64,000 bases of DNA from Candidatus Pullichristensenella stercorigallinarum. GTDB taxonomy: Bacteria; Bacillota; Clostridia; Christensenellales; Aristaeellaceae. The DNA lies in NCBI GenBank assembly GCA_018712945.1, contig DVFZ01000100.1, forward strand, positions 1 to 64,000. Direction: 5' to 3'. Positions within the stretch are counted from its first letter, which is position 1. Every line of letters starts with the position of its first letter. Under the pieces are notes generated by a model, which was not told the DNA's origin, did no database searches, and saw only the letters and a program-made list of their open reading frames with translations. Shown here piece by piece: positions 1-8,310 of the stretch. Made by a program: the position numbers and the translations under genes.

Positions 1-152
1 TTTGCGGCGGGGGCTTTCCCATCCGCCTGCAAACGGGCGAGCTGGTGGCTGTGGCGCTGGCCTCTGGATTGCCGGATATAAAGGATCACGGCTTCCTGGT
101 CGATTGTTTGGCCGGCCACCTGGGCGTGGAAGCCCCGGCCATTGATCTGTAA
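1..152 (+). CDS. C-terminal end of a UPF0303 / heme-degrading-domain family protein (partial)
   Basis: The gene enters from the left edge; the frame read from base 3 gives 49 residues and a TAA at 150-152. The visible part has a GGGFPIRL motif, then VALASGLPDIKDHGFLVD, then a short C-terminal helix. This is the usual end of the UPF0303 family (HbpS/GlcG-like fold), where the GGxFPI turn and the SGLP...DH motif are conserved. The biochemical role of the family is poorly defined. Only the last third of the protein is present, so the assignment rests on these two motifs. A bidirectional terminator follows directly. Confidence 0.6.
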   Translation, partial: CGGGFPIRLQTGELVAVALASGLPDIKDHGFLVDCLAGHLGVEAPAIDL

Positions 153-200
153 AAAGCGGCCCGGCGGAGGTTCCGTGACCTCGCGCCGGGCCGCTTTTTT
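151..200. terminator. Bidirectional rho-independent terminator
   Basis: A perfect 15-bp stem, AAAAAGCGGCCCGGC (151-165) with its complement at 185-199, ends in a T run on both strands. It separates the rightward UPF0303 gene from the leftward ydcF gene and can serve both. Confidence 0.85.
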
Positions 201-201
201 G

Positions 202-798
202 TCAAAACACCTTTTTGAGCACATAGACAATCCAACTGCATGCCTCACGCATGCGGTTTTTCAGCCATATTCCCAAGGGATGGGGCGATTCGGCGGCGAT
301 GCCGCTAGCCTCAATGCCCACATCGCGGGCAATCCACAGAGCACGCTCCAAGTGGTAATCGCTGGTGACAACGATAGCGCTTTCCCAACCGCGTTCGCGC
401 ATCAGGGCCTGCGCGTTTTGCAGGTTCTGTTCGGTGTTGTAGGAGCCGTCCTCCAGGACGATGTTTCCCTCCGGCACGCCCTGTTCCACCAGCCAAGCGC
501 GCATGGCTTCAGCTTCGGAAACAGGTTCGTCCCTGCCCTGCGCGCCGCAGACGATGACCTGGGCCGCCAAGCCCTGTTGCCATGCCTCCAGCGCCGCTTC
601 GCAGCGATAGCGCAGGCTGTCGGAGAGCGTGCCGTCCGGCCGCACGCGCGCGCCCAATACGATGATGCAATCGGAAGCAACAGGCGTGCGCGCAACCCCG
701 GAGCGCCAGCATACCGCGCCGAAAAGCGCCATAAACATCACCACTCCTACAAGCGCGAGCAGAGCCACGGCGCGCAGCAGGCGCGCTTTTTTCGTCAT
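202..798 (-). CDS. YdcF/SanA-like DUF218 family membrane protein
   Basis: 198 residues. One N-terminal membrane segment (about residues 8-30) is followed by the DUF218 fold. Visible family marks are the first strand with IIVLGARVRPDG, the VSEAEAMRAWLVEQGVP helix, the NTEQNLQNA motif and VVTSDYHLERAL. DUF218 proteins (YdcF, SanA, ElyC) are linked to envelope or vancomycin-barrier functions, but no reaction is firmly known. It lies 8 bp behind the LCP gene and is probably cotranscribed with it, which fits a cell-wall role. The bidirectional terminator at 151-200 ends the unit. Confidence 0.8.
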   Translation of the reverse strand: MTKKARLLRAVALLALVGVVMFMALFGAVCWRSGVARTPVASDCIIVLGARVRPDGTLSDSLRYRCEAALEAWQQGLAAQVIVCGAQGRDEPVSEAEAMRAWLVEQGVPEGNIVLEDGSYNTEQNLQNAQALMRERGWESAIVVTSDYHLERALWIARDVGIEASGIAAESPHPLGIWLKNRMREACSWIVYVLKKVF

Positions 799-806
799 AC
801 CGGCCT

Positions 807-1787
807 TTATTCCTCCGTCAGGAAGGCGGCGATGGCTTCCATGGTCTTGGTGCGGTCGGGCACGATGACCGACATGCCGCGCACGGTCTGGAAGCTGTAG
901 CCGTTGTCCACGGGAATGCGCAGCTCCTCAAACTCCGCGTCCTTGAGCGAGAGCATGGCCGGAGCCAGCAGCATGATGTCCTGCAAAGTGAGGTTGGTTA
1001 CAACATTGTCTATGTTGGCCATGGCCAGCGCTGAAAGTTCCACCATGGACATGTCCACCAGCTTGTAGAAGATTTTGGTGATGACCTCGCGCTGGCGGGC
1101 GGTGCGGCCGAAATCGCCGTCGGAGGTGCCATAGCGGTAGCGGGCGTAGGCTTGCGCCTGTTTGCCGGTCATGAGCTGTTCGCCCGGCTCGGTGAGCAGG
1201 CCGTCGTTTTCATCAATGCCCAATACCTTGTTGTCCTCTTTGATGACGGCGTTGATGCGGTCCATATAGTACTCGCTTTCCACCGTCAGGGTCAATCCGC
1301 CAATTTGGTCGATCAAGTCGGCCAACATGGAAAAGTTGACGCCCACATAATGGTCGATTTGAATGCCGAAGTTATTCTCAATCGTCTGCAAAAGCAGATC
1401 CGCGCCGCCAAATACGTAGGCCGCGTTGAGCCGGTTGTTTTCATGGCCGGGGATGGCGACGATGATATCGCGCATCAGGCTCATCAGCTTGATCTTCTGG
1501 TTATCTGTATCCACAGTGAGGATAATCATGGTATCCGTACGCCCTGTGGTCTGCCCCGGACGGGCATCAATGCCCAGCAGCAGTATGTGGCGAAGCTCGT
1601 TGACCTTGGCGATGGACGCTTCCAGGGATTCGCTCATCTCCGCGTCGTGAAACTCGATCTGGTCGCCGTCCTCAAGCAGGATCTCCTCCAGATAGCCCTC
1701 TTCATCCACCATTACGGCGGAGGCGGCGCCTAACGTCAGCACGATGGCCAACAGCGCTGCAAGCGTGGCACGAAACATTTTTCCCAT
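807..1787 (-). CDS. LCP (LytR-CpsA-Psr) family cell-wall glycopolymer ligase
   Basis: 326 residues from the ATG at 1787, chosen because AGGTG lies 8-9 bases upstream and a signal-anchor (MGKMFRATLAALLAIVLTLG) begins there; the frame stays open further upstream without a better start. The LCP core is clear: ILLLGIDARPG, the GRTDTMIILTVD motif, an arginine in SLMRDIIV, LNAAYVFGG and GGLTLTVE. LCP enzymes move undecaprenyl-linked teichoic acid or other glycopolymers onto peptidoglycan outside the membrane, using the conserved Arg and Asp residues to bind pyrophosphate. First gene of a two-gene unit with the ydcF-like gene. Confidence 0.9.
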   Translation of the reverse strand: MGKMFRATLAALLAIVLTLGAASAVMVDEEGYLEEILLEDGDQIEFHDAEMSESLEASIAKVNELRHILLLGIDARPGQTTGRTDTMIILTVDTDNQKIKLMSLMRDIIVAIPGHENNRLNAAYVFGGADLLLQTIENNFGIQIDHYVGVNFSMLADLIDQIGGLTLTVESEYYMDRINAVIKEDNKVLGIDENDGLLTEPGEQLMTGKQAQAYARYRYGTSDGDFGRTARQREVITKIFYKLVDMSMVELSALAMANIDNVVTNLTLQDIMLLAPAMLSLKDAEFEELRIPVDNGYSFQTVRGMSVIVPDRTKTMEAIAAFLTEE

Positions 1788-1869
1788 TTGTAAAACACCT
1801 CGTTGCATATTGCGTTTGTTACAGCACTTTGACGCGAAAACCCGCGCGTTGGTTGCATGTTCATGTTCA

Positions 1870-1898
1870 ATATTACACATTTTTCGGCGCTTCGTAAA
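1870..1898 (-). promoter_or_regulatory. Candidate sigma-A promoter for the LCP-ydcF unit
   Basis: Reading leftward: TTTACG (1898-1893), 17 bp, TAATAT (1875-1870), about 85 bp before the LCP start. The -10 is imperfect, so this is only a candidate. Confidence 0.45.
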
Positions 1899-1964
1899 GC
1901 ATGGGAAGGTGAATTAACCAGGTTCTAAACGCATTGAGCGAATCTTGTCTAGATGCCGCCACAA

Positions 1965-3176
1965 CTAACGCTCGCGGCGCACGAGCAGCAGCGTAAGCGC
2001 CAGGCATAAAAGCGAAAGCGCGCCGTTGGCATAGAAGTTCACGGTCATGCCCTCAAGCTGCGTAGGCAGCGCGGAGATGATCCACCCCGCCACCACCGGG
2101 CCGATGAACACGCCCACGCCGTACACGGCCTGGTACACGCCCATGGCCGCGCCGCGCCGCTCGTCGGGGATATCGCGGATCGAGAGGGAAAGCGTCAGCG
2201 GCAGAATCAGCCCCATGCCCACGCCGAACAGCGCCTGTGTGCCCATCATGGGCCAAAGCCCCATGGCGCGCGGATAAAGGAAACAGGCCAGCCCCACCAG
2301 GGCAAAGCCTGCCGACAGCACGGCGCGGAAGCCAAAGCGCGGGGCCAAATAAGCGCCGCTCAGGCGTGCCATGATCGTATTGGGCAAAAGATACATGACC
2401 GAAAGATAGCCGAGCTGGGAAACTGTCAACCCCGCTACATCCCGCGCCCAGTTTGGCACGAACCCCAGTATCGTGCCCCAACACACCAGCCGGAACAGCG
2501 TGCCCAGCAGCGTGCCCACCCGCAGCCCGCGGTTGGAAAGCACGGCCTTAAAGCTGCGCAGTGAAAGCCGCTCGCCCTCCGGGGGCCGGTCGGGGACGCG
2601 GCGCATGAGCAAAAGCCCCGCCAACGCCGCGGCCAGCGCCAGGCCAAAAGCAGCCGTTTCGTCAACGCGCTGGGCGAGCTGCGCGCCCAACAACATCGCC
2701 ACGATCTGCGAACCGTATTGGGGAACCATCAGGCGGCTCACCGCCGGGGCGATTTCATCCGCCTCATAGGAAGCGGAATAGAGCACAGAAAAGGAGACCC
2801 ACGTCGCCGCCGTCACGCCGGACAGGCCGCGCGCAACCAGCGCCGTGATGTGCGTGAGCGTCAGCGGCACGCCGCTTGCGGCCAACAGATCGGTCAGTAT
2901 AAGCCCGCCGCAAGCCAGTATCGAGGCGCAGAAACCAAGCGTCACAAAGGGTTTGCGCCGCCGGGTCAGGTCAGACGCGATGCCCAGCGGGATCGGCAAG
3001 ATCATTTGCGCAAAGCCATACGCGCCCACAATCAGCCCGGTCATCACCTCCGGCGCCAGCAGGCGGTCGGATACATAGGTGGAAAAGAAAGACGGGTAGG
3101 TGTACATCGAAAACCAGAACAGGAAGATGGCGGCGAGTACAGGCAGTTCGTTTTTGCGAGAGGGTTTCCCAGCCAC
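1965..3176 (-). CDS. Major facilitator superfamily (MFS) transporter
   Basis: 403 residues with about 12 hydrophobic segments and a loop GIASDLTRRRKPF between segments 2 and 3, the MFS signature (G-x-x-x-D-R/K-x-x-R-R). A second half begins near LRVGTLLGTLFRLV. The family exports drugs or small metabolites by cation antiport; the substrate cannot be read from sequence. The GTG at 3176 is preferred over the TTG two codons upstream because the ribosome site AGGGAGG then has 7-base spacing. It is a single-gene unit with its own promoter. Confidence 0.85.
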   Translation of the reverse strand: MAGKPSRKNELPVLAAIFLFWFSMYTYPSFFSTYVSDRLLAPEVMTGLIVGAYGFAQMILPIPLGIASDLTRRRKPFVTLGFCASILACGGLILTDLLAASGVPLTLTHITALVARGLSGVTAATWVSFSVLYSASYEADEIAPAVSRLMVPQYGSQIVAMLLGAQLAQRVDETAAFGLALAAALAGLLLMRRVPDRPPEGERLSLRSFKAVLSNRGLRVGTLLGTLFRLVCWGTILGFVPNWARDVAGLTVSQLGYLSVMYLLPNTIMARLSGAYLAPRFGFRAVLSAGFALVGLACFLYPRAMGLWPMMGTQALFGVGMGLILPLTLSLSIRDIPDERRGAAMGVYQAVYGVGVFIGPVVAGWIISALPTQLEGMTVNFYANGALSLLCLALTLLLVRRER

Positions 3177-3203
3177 GCGCAAGCCTCCCTTCCGTTTTCT
3201 TCA

Positions 3204-3232
3204 ATTATAACGCCGTGGCGATGTTTTGTAAA
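3204..3232 (-). promoter_or_regulatory. Sigma-A promoter of the MFS gene
   Basis: Leftward TTTACA (3232-3227), 17-bp spacer, TATAAT (3209-3204), 28 bases before the GTG start. Confidence 0.7.
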
Positions 3233-3339
3233 GAAAAAATGAAATGTACTCTTGCCGCCGGTTTCTGGAAGCTCTTGGCATTTTGCGCCGCGTTTGGGGA
3301 ATACTGTGCGTGTATGCTCAAAAGCGGAGGTGAACGCGC

Positions 3340-3873
3340 GTGCTCTTTATCGTTGCGGCGCTGGCGGCGGGATTTTGCATGTTGCAAATTCCGCTCAAAG
3401 TGGCGTTTTGCGTGCGGGCGGATGAGCGCGTGGGCGCAACGCTGGGTGTGCGGCCATTTGCGGGATATTCTGCCATGCAGGCCGCGCGGATGCGGTTGGA
3501 AAATGGCAAGTCAAAGAAAAAACCAAAGAAGAGGCGAAAGAAAAAGCCAAATCTGGGACTTTTGTGGGCGATAGGCCGCCGTTTGCTCGCCCATGTGCGT
3601 TTGGAGGAGTTGCGCGCGCAGGGAGAAATGGGCCTGTCGGACGCCGCCGCCACCGCGATGGCTGTGGGATGCTTGCAAGCGCTGTTGCGCGCCGTAGGCG
3701 CGGCGACGGGCGCGCAAGTGGTTTGGCGCGTACAACCACAGTTCCAGGCACAATGCTTGCGCGGCGAGATTTCAGGAATCGTATCCATGCGCGTGGGGCA
3801 TATTATTCTCGCGGCCCTGGCGGGCGTCATTGAAAATAGCAGGAGGCGCCGATATGGAAAAGCATCCGATTGA
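3340..3873 (+). CDS. ytfI: DUF2953 protein, YtfI-like
   Basis: 177 residues from the GTG at 3340, which follows GGAGGTGA by about 6 bases. It has an N-terminal hydrophobic segment, a strongly basic stretch (KSKKKPKKRRKKK, about residues 58-70), then a helix-rich C-terminal part with LRGEISGIVSMRVGHIILAAL. The match to DUF2953 comes from the C-terminal half and from the position: in Bacillus and many Clostridia ytfI sits directly before ytfJ, as here, with the genes overlapping by 20 bp. Function is unknown; the association is with sporulation. Confidence 0.75.
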   Translation: MLFIVAALAAGFCMLQIPLKVAFCVRADERVGATLGVRPFAGYSAMQAARMRLENGKSKKKPKKRRKKKPNLGLLWAIGRRLLAHVRLEELRAQGEMGLSDAAATAMAVGCLQALLRAVGAATGAQVVWRVQPQFQAQCLRGEISGIVSMRVGHIILAALAGVIENSRRRRYGKASD

Positions 3874-4261
3874 AAGCATTATGACCACGACAATGGAGAA
3901 CATACGCGACATGGTGGACGTCAATACCGTCGTCGGAGAGGCGATCGTCACCGGCGATGGCTCCACCGTCATCCCCGTTTCCCGGGTGGCTTTCGGCTTT
4001 GTGGCAGGCGGCGGAGAGTACAAGTGCGCCAAGCAGGCTGCGGAAGCGCCGTCCTTTGCCGGGGGCACCGGCGCGGGCGTGAGCGTACAGCCTGTGGGCT
4101 TTATCGTCGTCAGCGAGGGGCAGGTGCGCCTGCTGCCGGCGCAGGCTTACGCGCCTGTGGACAGGATCATCGAAATGGTTCCGCAGCTCATGGCACAGAT
4201 CAAAACCGCGCTGGAAAACCGCGCCGCGAAAAAGGCGGAAAGCACGCCGCCCGAGGGTTGA
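3854..4261 (+). CDS. ytfJ: GerW-family sporulation protein YtfJ
   Basis: 135 residues. The ATG at 3854 follows AGGAGG by 8 bases. The family core is plain: an N-terminal IESIMTTTMENIRDMVDVNTVVGEAI helix, ISRVAFGF-like VSRVAFGFVAGGGEY, then the glycine-rich GTGAGVSVQPVGFIVV strand. GerW/YtfJ is made under sporulation control in Bacillus and is needed for normal germination in some species; the molecular role is unclear. It lies between ytfI and sigK, forming a sporulation cluster. Confidence 0.9.
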   Translation: MEKHPIESIMTTTMENIRDMVDVNTVVGEAIVTGDGSTVIPVSRVAFGFVAGGGEYKCAKQAAEAPSFAGGTGAGVSVQPVGFIVVSEGQVRLLPAQAYAPVDRIIEMVPQLMAQIKTALENRAAKKAESTPPEG

Positions 4262-4307
4262 ATTCCAGCGAAAGGCGGCGAAAACAAGCCCTGCTGCGTT
4301 CTGAACA

Positions 4308-4349
4308 GGCCGCGCCGGCGCATAGGATGCCCTATGCTCAGGCGCGGCC
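4308..4349 (+). promoter_or_regulatory. Long hairpin with CATAGGAT box upstream of sigK
   Basis: GGCCGCGCC (4308-4316) pairs with GGCGCGGCC (4341-4349), and inside it GCATAGG pairs with CCTATGC. There is no T run, so it is a poor terminator. The inner CATAGGAT also fits the CATAnnnT -10 of mother-cell sigma factors (sigma-E/sigma-K), and the same 12-mer GCATAGGATGCC recurs upstream of cotJA. Whether it acts as RNA hairpin or promoter is open. Confidence 0.4.
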
Positions 4350-4380
4350 GTTTCGCGGTGCGCCGGAAGGGGAGAGTGGC

Positions 4381-5076
4381 ATGCTGTTTCTGGGGGAAGC
4401 GCTTTTATGGGCGGCGGAAAACCTTTGGGCATTGATCTTACATATCACCGGGCGAAGCTCATTTCCCAAGCCCCTTTCCGCCACAGAGGAAGCCGAGCTG
4501 ATCCGGCGCATGGGGGAGGGGGACACGGCCGCGCGTGACGCTCTGATCGAACACAATTTGCGCCTGGTGGCGCACATCGCCAAAAAATACCAGGGCGGCG
4601 CCTTGGATGCGGACGATATGGTTTCCATCGGCGCGATCGGCCTGATTAAAGCGGTAAACACCTTCCGCCCAGAGGCGGGAAAGTTGACGACCTACGCTTC
4701 GCGCTGCATTGAAAACGAGATTCTCATGCAGCTTCGCGCCGGGCGCAAGACGCGCGGCACCGTGCAGCTGGAGGAGCCGATCGGCACGGACAAGGAGGGC
4801 AACGAAATTCGCCTGACTGACCTGATGGGCACGGACAAAAATGTCGTCAGCGACGCGGCGGAGACTTCCATTGAATCCGCCCGCGCCCTGCGCCTGTTGC
4901 AGACGCCGTTGTTGGAGGAACGCGAACGGCGGGTGGTCGAAATGCGCTACGGCCTGCGCGACGGCCAGCCGCGCCCGCAGCATGAAGTCGCCCGAGCGTT
5001 GGGCATTTCGCGTTCGTATGTATCGCGCATTGAGAAAAAAGCGCTGGAGAAGTTGCGGAACGCCCTGGGAGAATAG
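4381..5076 (+). CDS. sigK: RNA polymerase sporulation sigma factor sigma-K (pro-sigma-K)
   Basis: 231 residues in one unbroken frame, so no skin element splits it. Region 2 carries NLRLVAHIAKKY, DMVSIGAIGLIKAV and TYASRCIENEILMQLRA; region 4 carries the helix-turn-helix ALGISRSYVSRIEKKAL. The first 20 residues form a hydrophobic leader that lines up without gaps with the Bacillus pro-sequence, ending before FPKPLS, so the protein should be made as a membrane-held precursor cut by SpoIVFB. The ATG at 4381 has GGGGAG upstream; the frame is open further left but runs through ytfJ. Sigma-K drives late mother-cell genes. Confidence 0.93.
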   Translation: MLFLGEALLWAAENLWALILHITGRSSFPKPLSATEEAELIRRMGEGDTAARDALIEHNLRLVAHIAKKYQGGALDADDMVSIGAIGLIKAVNTFRPEAGKLTTYASRCIENEILMQLRAGRKTRGTVQLEEPIGTDKEGNEIRLTDLMGTDKNVVSDAAETSIESARALRLLQTPLLEERERRVVEMRYGLRDGQPRPQHEVARALGISRSYVSRIEKKALEKLRNALGE

Positions 5077-5248
5077 GCGAGGACGCGCAACCCCGGTACT
5101 GGCGTTATTCAACGGGTGGAAGCGCGGCAAAGCGGCCTGGCCGTGTGCTTTGAGGGGCGAGGAATGAGCGCAGGATGCTACCTGAGGCGCTGGAATGTGG
5201 GGCCGCCCAGCCCTGCTCATTTGGCGGCATGGGAAAGGGCGCAATTTC

Positions 5249-5292
5249 AAAGGGCTTGCCGCCTGCGGCGATGTGCCGGCGGCAAGCCCTTT
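5249..5292 (+). terminator. Strong hairpin downstream of sigK
   Basis: Perfect 15-bp stem, AAAGGGCTTGCCGCC (5249-5263) with 5278-5292. Only three Ts end the stem, so termination efficiency is uncertain. It lies between the convergent sigK and GntR genes. I see no gene in 5077-5330. Confidence 0.6.
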
Positions 5293-5330
5293 GGGGTGGG
5301 CGGCGTTACCATGGCCGTTGGTACGTGCGC

Positions 5331-6374
5331 CTAAAGCTCAAGTTCGCATTTTTCCGGCAGTTCCAGGCGGTGAAAGTCGAGGTTACTATCCATTTCAGTA
5401 AAGCCATTTTTGCAGTTGTTGCTCCATACATTGCGCACCGTTGAACGAAGGAACAAGAGGCTGCCACGATCCAGCTCGTAGTTGATATAGAGAACTTGAA
5501 CGCCGCTTTGCGTAGCAGCCAGCACTTTTTCGAACATCCCCGGATGGCGTTGCATCGTCGTCTTGGGCGGGACAACCAGTACAGGGCAGGAGATTAACGC
5601 TTCGGCACTGGGTTCCTTACCCGTAACCGAAAACAACCGCCCAGCATTGTGATGCGGCAAAAAACGGTTTTTTACCGTTTTTTCAAAAATATCCTCGATA
5701 CACCAGAACAATATCGGCGTATCTTCTTTGATCTGCGCGATTTCGTACACGGATTCCCTTTTCATCGTCAGTGAAATCTGATAAACGCGGTCGCGCTGAT
5801 TTGACAGAAGCCTGCATACCTGTGTGTAATAACGCTCCGTAGTGATAACCAAATCGAAATGATCTTGCAGAAGAGAAGGATTCCTTTGGACTTGCGCAAT
5901 CGTAAAACTGTCCAGCTTTACAAGCGGCATGCTGGCCAATTCCGCAACGGTCGTTTCCAAAAGCTCCTCGCAGGCACATACCCACGCGATATGCACATTG
6001 GGCGTTCTGCGCTTGAAACGCGCGATTTCCTGTTCGAGTATATCCCGGATCTGCTCTTCTGTAATTTCGGCTGAAAATGCCCGGTTCAGCGCCTGGTCGA
6101 TTTCGGCGCGCAGGTGTGCCATCTCAAGCTCCGTTTCCATGCGCATGACATATGTTCCGCTGCCTTGCACGGAGATCACCTTGTTCATCTGAACGAGTTT
6201 CTTGTAAGCCGCTTTTGCAGTGCCCACAGAAATGCTGTATTCCTGCTTGAGTTCCCGCTCTGTGGGCAGCTTTTCGCCGCTGACAAGTTCCCCGCTGCGG
6301 ATCATCTCCAATACCTGGTCAACGATCTGCAGATAAATGGGCACATCGCTGCTTTTATCCAATGTCAATTTCAT
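5331..6374 (-). CDS. GntR-family transcriptional regulator
   Basis: 347 residues. The ATG at 6374 follows AAAGGGG by 6 bases. Residues 1-75 are a GntR winged helix: VPIYLQIVDQVLEMIRSGEL, GEKLPTERELKQEYSISVGTAKAAYKKL, VQGSGTYV. The remaining 270 residues are a large effector domain. It is not an obvious UTRA, FadR or aminotransferase domain; alternating helices and strands such as HFDLVITTERYYTQV and CPVLVVPPKTTM suggest a Rossmann-like two-lobe sensor. It follows the peptide/D-amino-acid operon on the same strand and is its likely regulator, an inference from position only. Confidence 0.85.
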   Translation of the reverse strand: MKLTLDKSSDVPIYLQIVDQVLEMIRSGELVSGEKLPTERELKQEYSISVGTAKAAYKKLVQMNKVISVQGSGTYVMRMETELEMAHLRAEIDQALNRAFSAEITEEQIRDILEQEIARFKRRTPNVHIAWVCACEELLETTVAELASMPLVKLDSFTIAQVQRNPSLLQDHFDLVITTERYYTQVCRLLSNQRDRVYQISLTMKRESVYEIAQIKEDTPILFWCIEDIFEKTVKNRFLPHHNAGRLFSVTGKEPSAEALISCPVLVVPPKTTMQRHPGMFEKVLAATQSGVQVLYINYELDRGSLLFLRSTVRNVWSNNCKNGFTEMDSNLDFHRLELPEKCELEL

Positions 6375-6427
6375 GCGATACCCCTTTTCAAATCCACCTT
6401 TTGCCGAACGGATTGGCACGCCGTCTC

Positions 6428-6445
6428 TGTATATCTATTCCTACA
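6428..6445. promoter_or_regulatory. Candidate operator upstream of the GntR gene
   Basis: TGTA-N10-TACA (6428-6445) lies in the leader between a weak TAGAAT box and the GntR start. Small inverted repeats of this kind often serve GntR autoregulation, but the match is short. Confidence 0.25.
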
Positions 6446-6497
6446 CATATTCTACCATAGCTCGTTGCGAAAGTCACCCGGAATTCGCGCAGATGCC

Positions 6498-6531
6498 AAA
6501 AATACCCGCGAAGGGTTGCTCCCTACGCGGG
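6498..6531 (-). terminator. Terminator of the peptide/D-amino-acid operon
   Basis: Leftward stem CCCGCG/CGCGGG (6531-6526 with 6510-6505) with an inner AGGG/CCCT pairing, followed by TATTTTTGG. It closes the unit after the M28 peptidase and separates it from the GntR gene. Confidence 0.75.
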
Positions 6532-6541
6532 CAAACGGCCG

Positions 6542-8278
6542 TCAGATTGCTTTCTCTAGGTAGCGGTTTATATCTTCAATAACCTGATCTACCTCTGTGC
6601 GGAAGCGGTTTACCTGCCGGAGGAAATCTGTCTGATGGAATACGATCCATTCGGGGCTGGTGTTCTCCCGCGTGATGCCGCATACGCGATAGAAGCCATG
6701 GAAGGCCTTTAGATCATAAGCCACATCCTGATAATAGGGGCTCACCGTTGTATACATCAGGGCGTTCAGCCGGCCGGCCGCGGTTTTATACAGGGCATTG
6801 AGCGCCTCGCTGTCCGCGGCGCCTTTCAAGGCGACTTGCTCAGCGGCCTGCCGCAGTTCCTCCGCCTTGGAGATGACGCTGGAAAGGTCAAAGGCGTCGC
6901 ACAGGTCTGTTTCGTAGCCGCGCAGAATCTCCAGCATCTTTTCCGCCATCGCCACAAGGTCCACCGGAAGCACTTTGCTTTGCATGATGCGCAGGGCAAA
7001 CGATGCAAATATGCGGCTATCGCGCACGAGGATATCAAGGTCGGCCTTATCATAGGTATCCTGTTTCGAATGCCACCACCAGCCGCCGCCAGAGCCGCCG
7101 ACCTTCGCGCCGGCGTGTTCCGCGTCGGGCCTGTCGCGCAGCATCAGGTGGAAGGGCACGAACGCGCCCCACATGGAGTTGTCTCCCGCCCGGATCGGGA
7201 AATCCCAGACTGGCTCGGCCCCGGCAACATCGCGGACGGCATCCTCGAAATAGCCCGGCTTTTCGCTGAGTGTCGAGCGCACCAGCGGAATAACGCCAAA
7301 GCGGCTTCCGGGCGAATCAGCGTTGATATAGGCCACGCAATGCTTGCGCAGGCTTTCAAATTCGCGGTCGCAATAATATGTGGAGCCCGCATAGCGGCCG
7401 TTGGAATGCCCGGGCCACCAGGCGATGCGAATGCCTCGCTTGAGTTCCGCGCGATGCTCGTGGAACAGGCGCGCCATTTCCAGGCAGAGGGCGTTGCCCA
7501 CGGCATTGTCGGTAATGCCGACATACCAGGAATCGAGATGGCCGGAAAGGAGCACGTAGTCGTCGCTCTGGCCGGGAATTTCCGCGACGGCCAGGTGCAG
7601 TTTGCGCACGCCGGAATCCGTGCAGGCGGTCAAGCGCACGCGGGCATTGCCTTTCTTCGCCATTTCGATGAGCATTTCGCCATCGGAATTCTTGACGGAA
7701 ACCTCTGGGATGGTGGGCAGTAGGCGATGCGTTTCCGGCGTGGGCGCGCCCCAAACGGGCGATGCCGTCATTTCGTGGATTACGTCTTCCTTTGATGGCC
7801 AGACGTGGATCAGGGCGATTGCGCCAAGCTCTATCGCTTTATCCATATGCTGCGGGCCGCCGCCCTCGCTGACGATGATCTTTCCTTCGACCTGCTCGCG
7901 CGTCCAGTTGATCTGCGCCGCCGTGTCGAAATCAATGCCGCCTTTTCCCGTGGCATACACCAGTTCGCCGGTCACGCCGTCCGGGCAATTGGCTGAGAAG
8001 GCGCGCGTTTTCGCGGGAATTTCCAGCGTGGCGCCATCCGGCTGCAGCACGCTCAAAGACGCCTTCTTGGGATCGCTCAAATACGAATCAAAAACGTATT
8101 CCCGATAGGGGACGCCGTATTCATCGAGCTTTCCGAGAAGATACTGCAATGCTTCCAGCTCTCCGGCGCTGCCGGAAAGGCGGTCGATGGTGTCAAATTT
8201 TTTCAGGACCATATCCAGGTTTTCCCTGCTGATAGATTCCAGAATAGCCCTTTCCGTTTCGTCAAAGTACTTTGCCAT
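6542..8278 (-). CDS. M28 family zinc peptidase with PA domain
   Basis: 578 residues, no signal peptide, so probably cytoplasmic. Residues about 100-200 form a protease-associated (PA) insert (GKIIVSEGGGPQHMDKAIELGAIALIHVW). The M28 core begins near 235: LLSGHLDSWYVGITDNAVGNALCLEMARLF supplies the first metal ligands (H, D), then RIAWWPGHSNGRYAGSTYY and YINADSPGS. The usual ligand pair EE is replaced by GHSNG, so the second metal site is atypical. M28 enzymes are aminopeptidases or carboxypeptidases. It is the last gene of the operon and could finish digestion of imported peptides. Confidence 0.85.
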   Translation of the reverse strand: MAKYFDETERAILESISRENLDMVLKKFDTIDRLSGSAGELEALQYLLGKLDEYGVPYREYVFDSYLSDPKKASLSVLQPDGATLEIPAKTRAFSANCPDGVTGELVYATGKGGIDFDTAAQINWTREQVEGKIIVSEGGGPQHMDKAIELGAIALIHVWPSKEDVIHEMTASPVWGAPTPETHRLLPTIPEVSVKNSDGEMLIEMAKKGNARVRLTACTDSGVRKLHLAVAEIPGQSDDYVLLSGHLDSWYVGITDNAVGNALCLEMARLFHEHRAELKRGIRIAWWPGHSNGRYAGSTYYCDREFESLRKHCVAYINADSPGSRFGVIPLVRSTLSEKPGYFEDAVRDVAGAEPVWDFPIRAGDNSMWGAFVPFHLMLRDRPDAEHAGAKVGGSGGGWWWHSKQDTYDKADLDILVRDSRIFASFALRIMQSKVLPVDLVAMAEKMLEILRGYETDLCDAFDLSSVISKAEELRQAAEQVALKGAADSEALNALYKTAAGRLNALMYTTVSPYYQDVAYDLKAFHGFYRVCGITRENTSPEWIVFHQTDFLRQVNRFRTEVDQVIEDINRYLEKAI

Positions 8279-8310
8279 CTCTCCAGTTTCCCTCCCTGAT
8301 CAGATAAAGT

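Noticed and set aside
4024-4380. N-terminal extension of SigK to 350 residues
   Set aside because: It would run through ytfJ in another frame. The ATG at 4381 gives a protein whose start aligns exactly to known pro-sigma-K.
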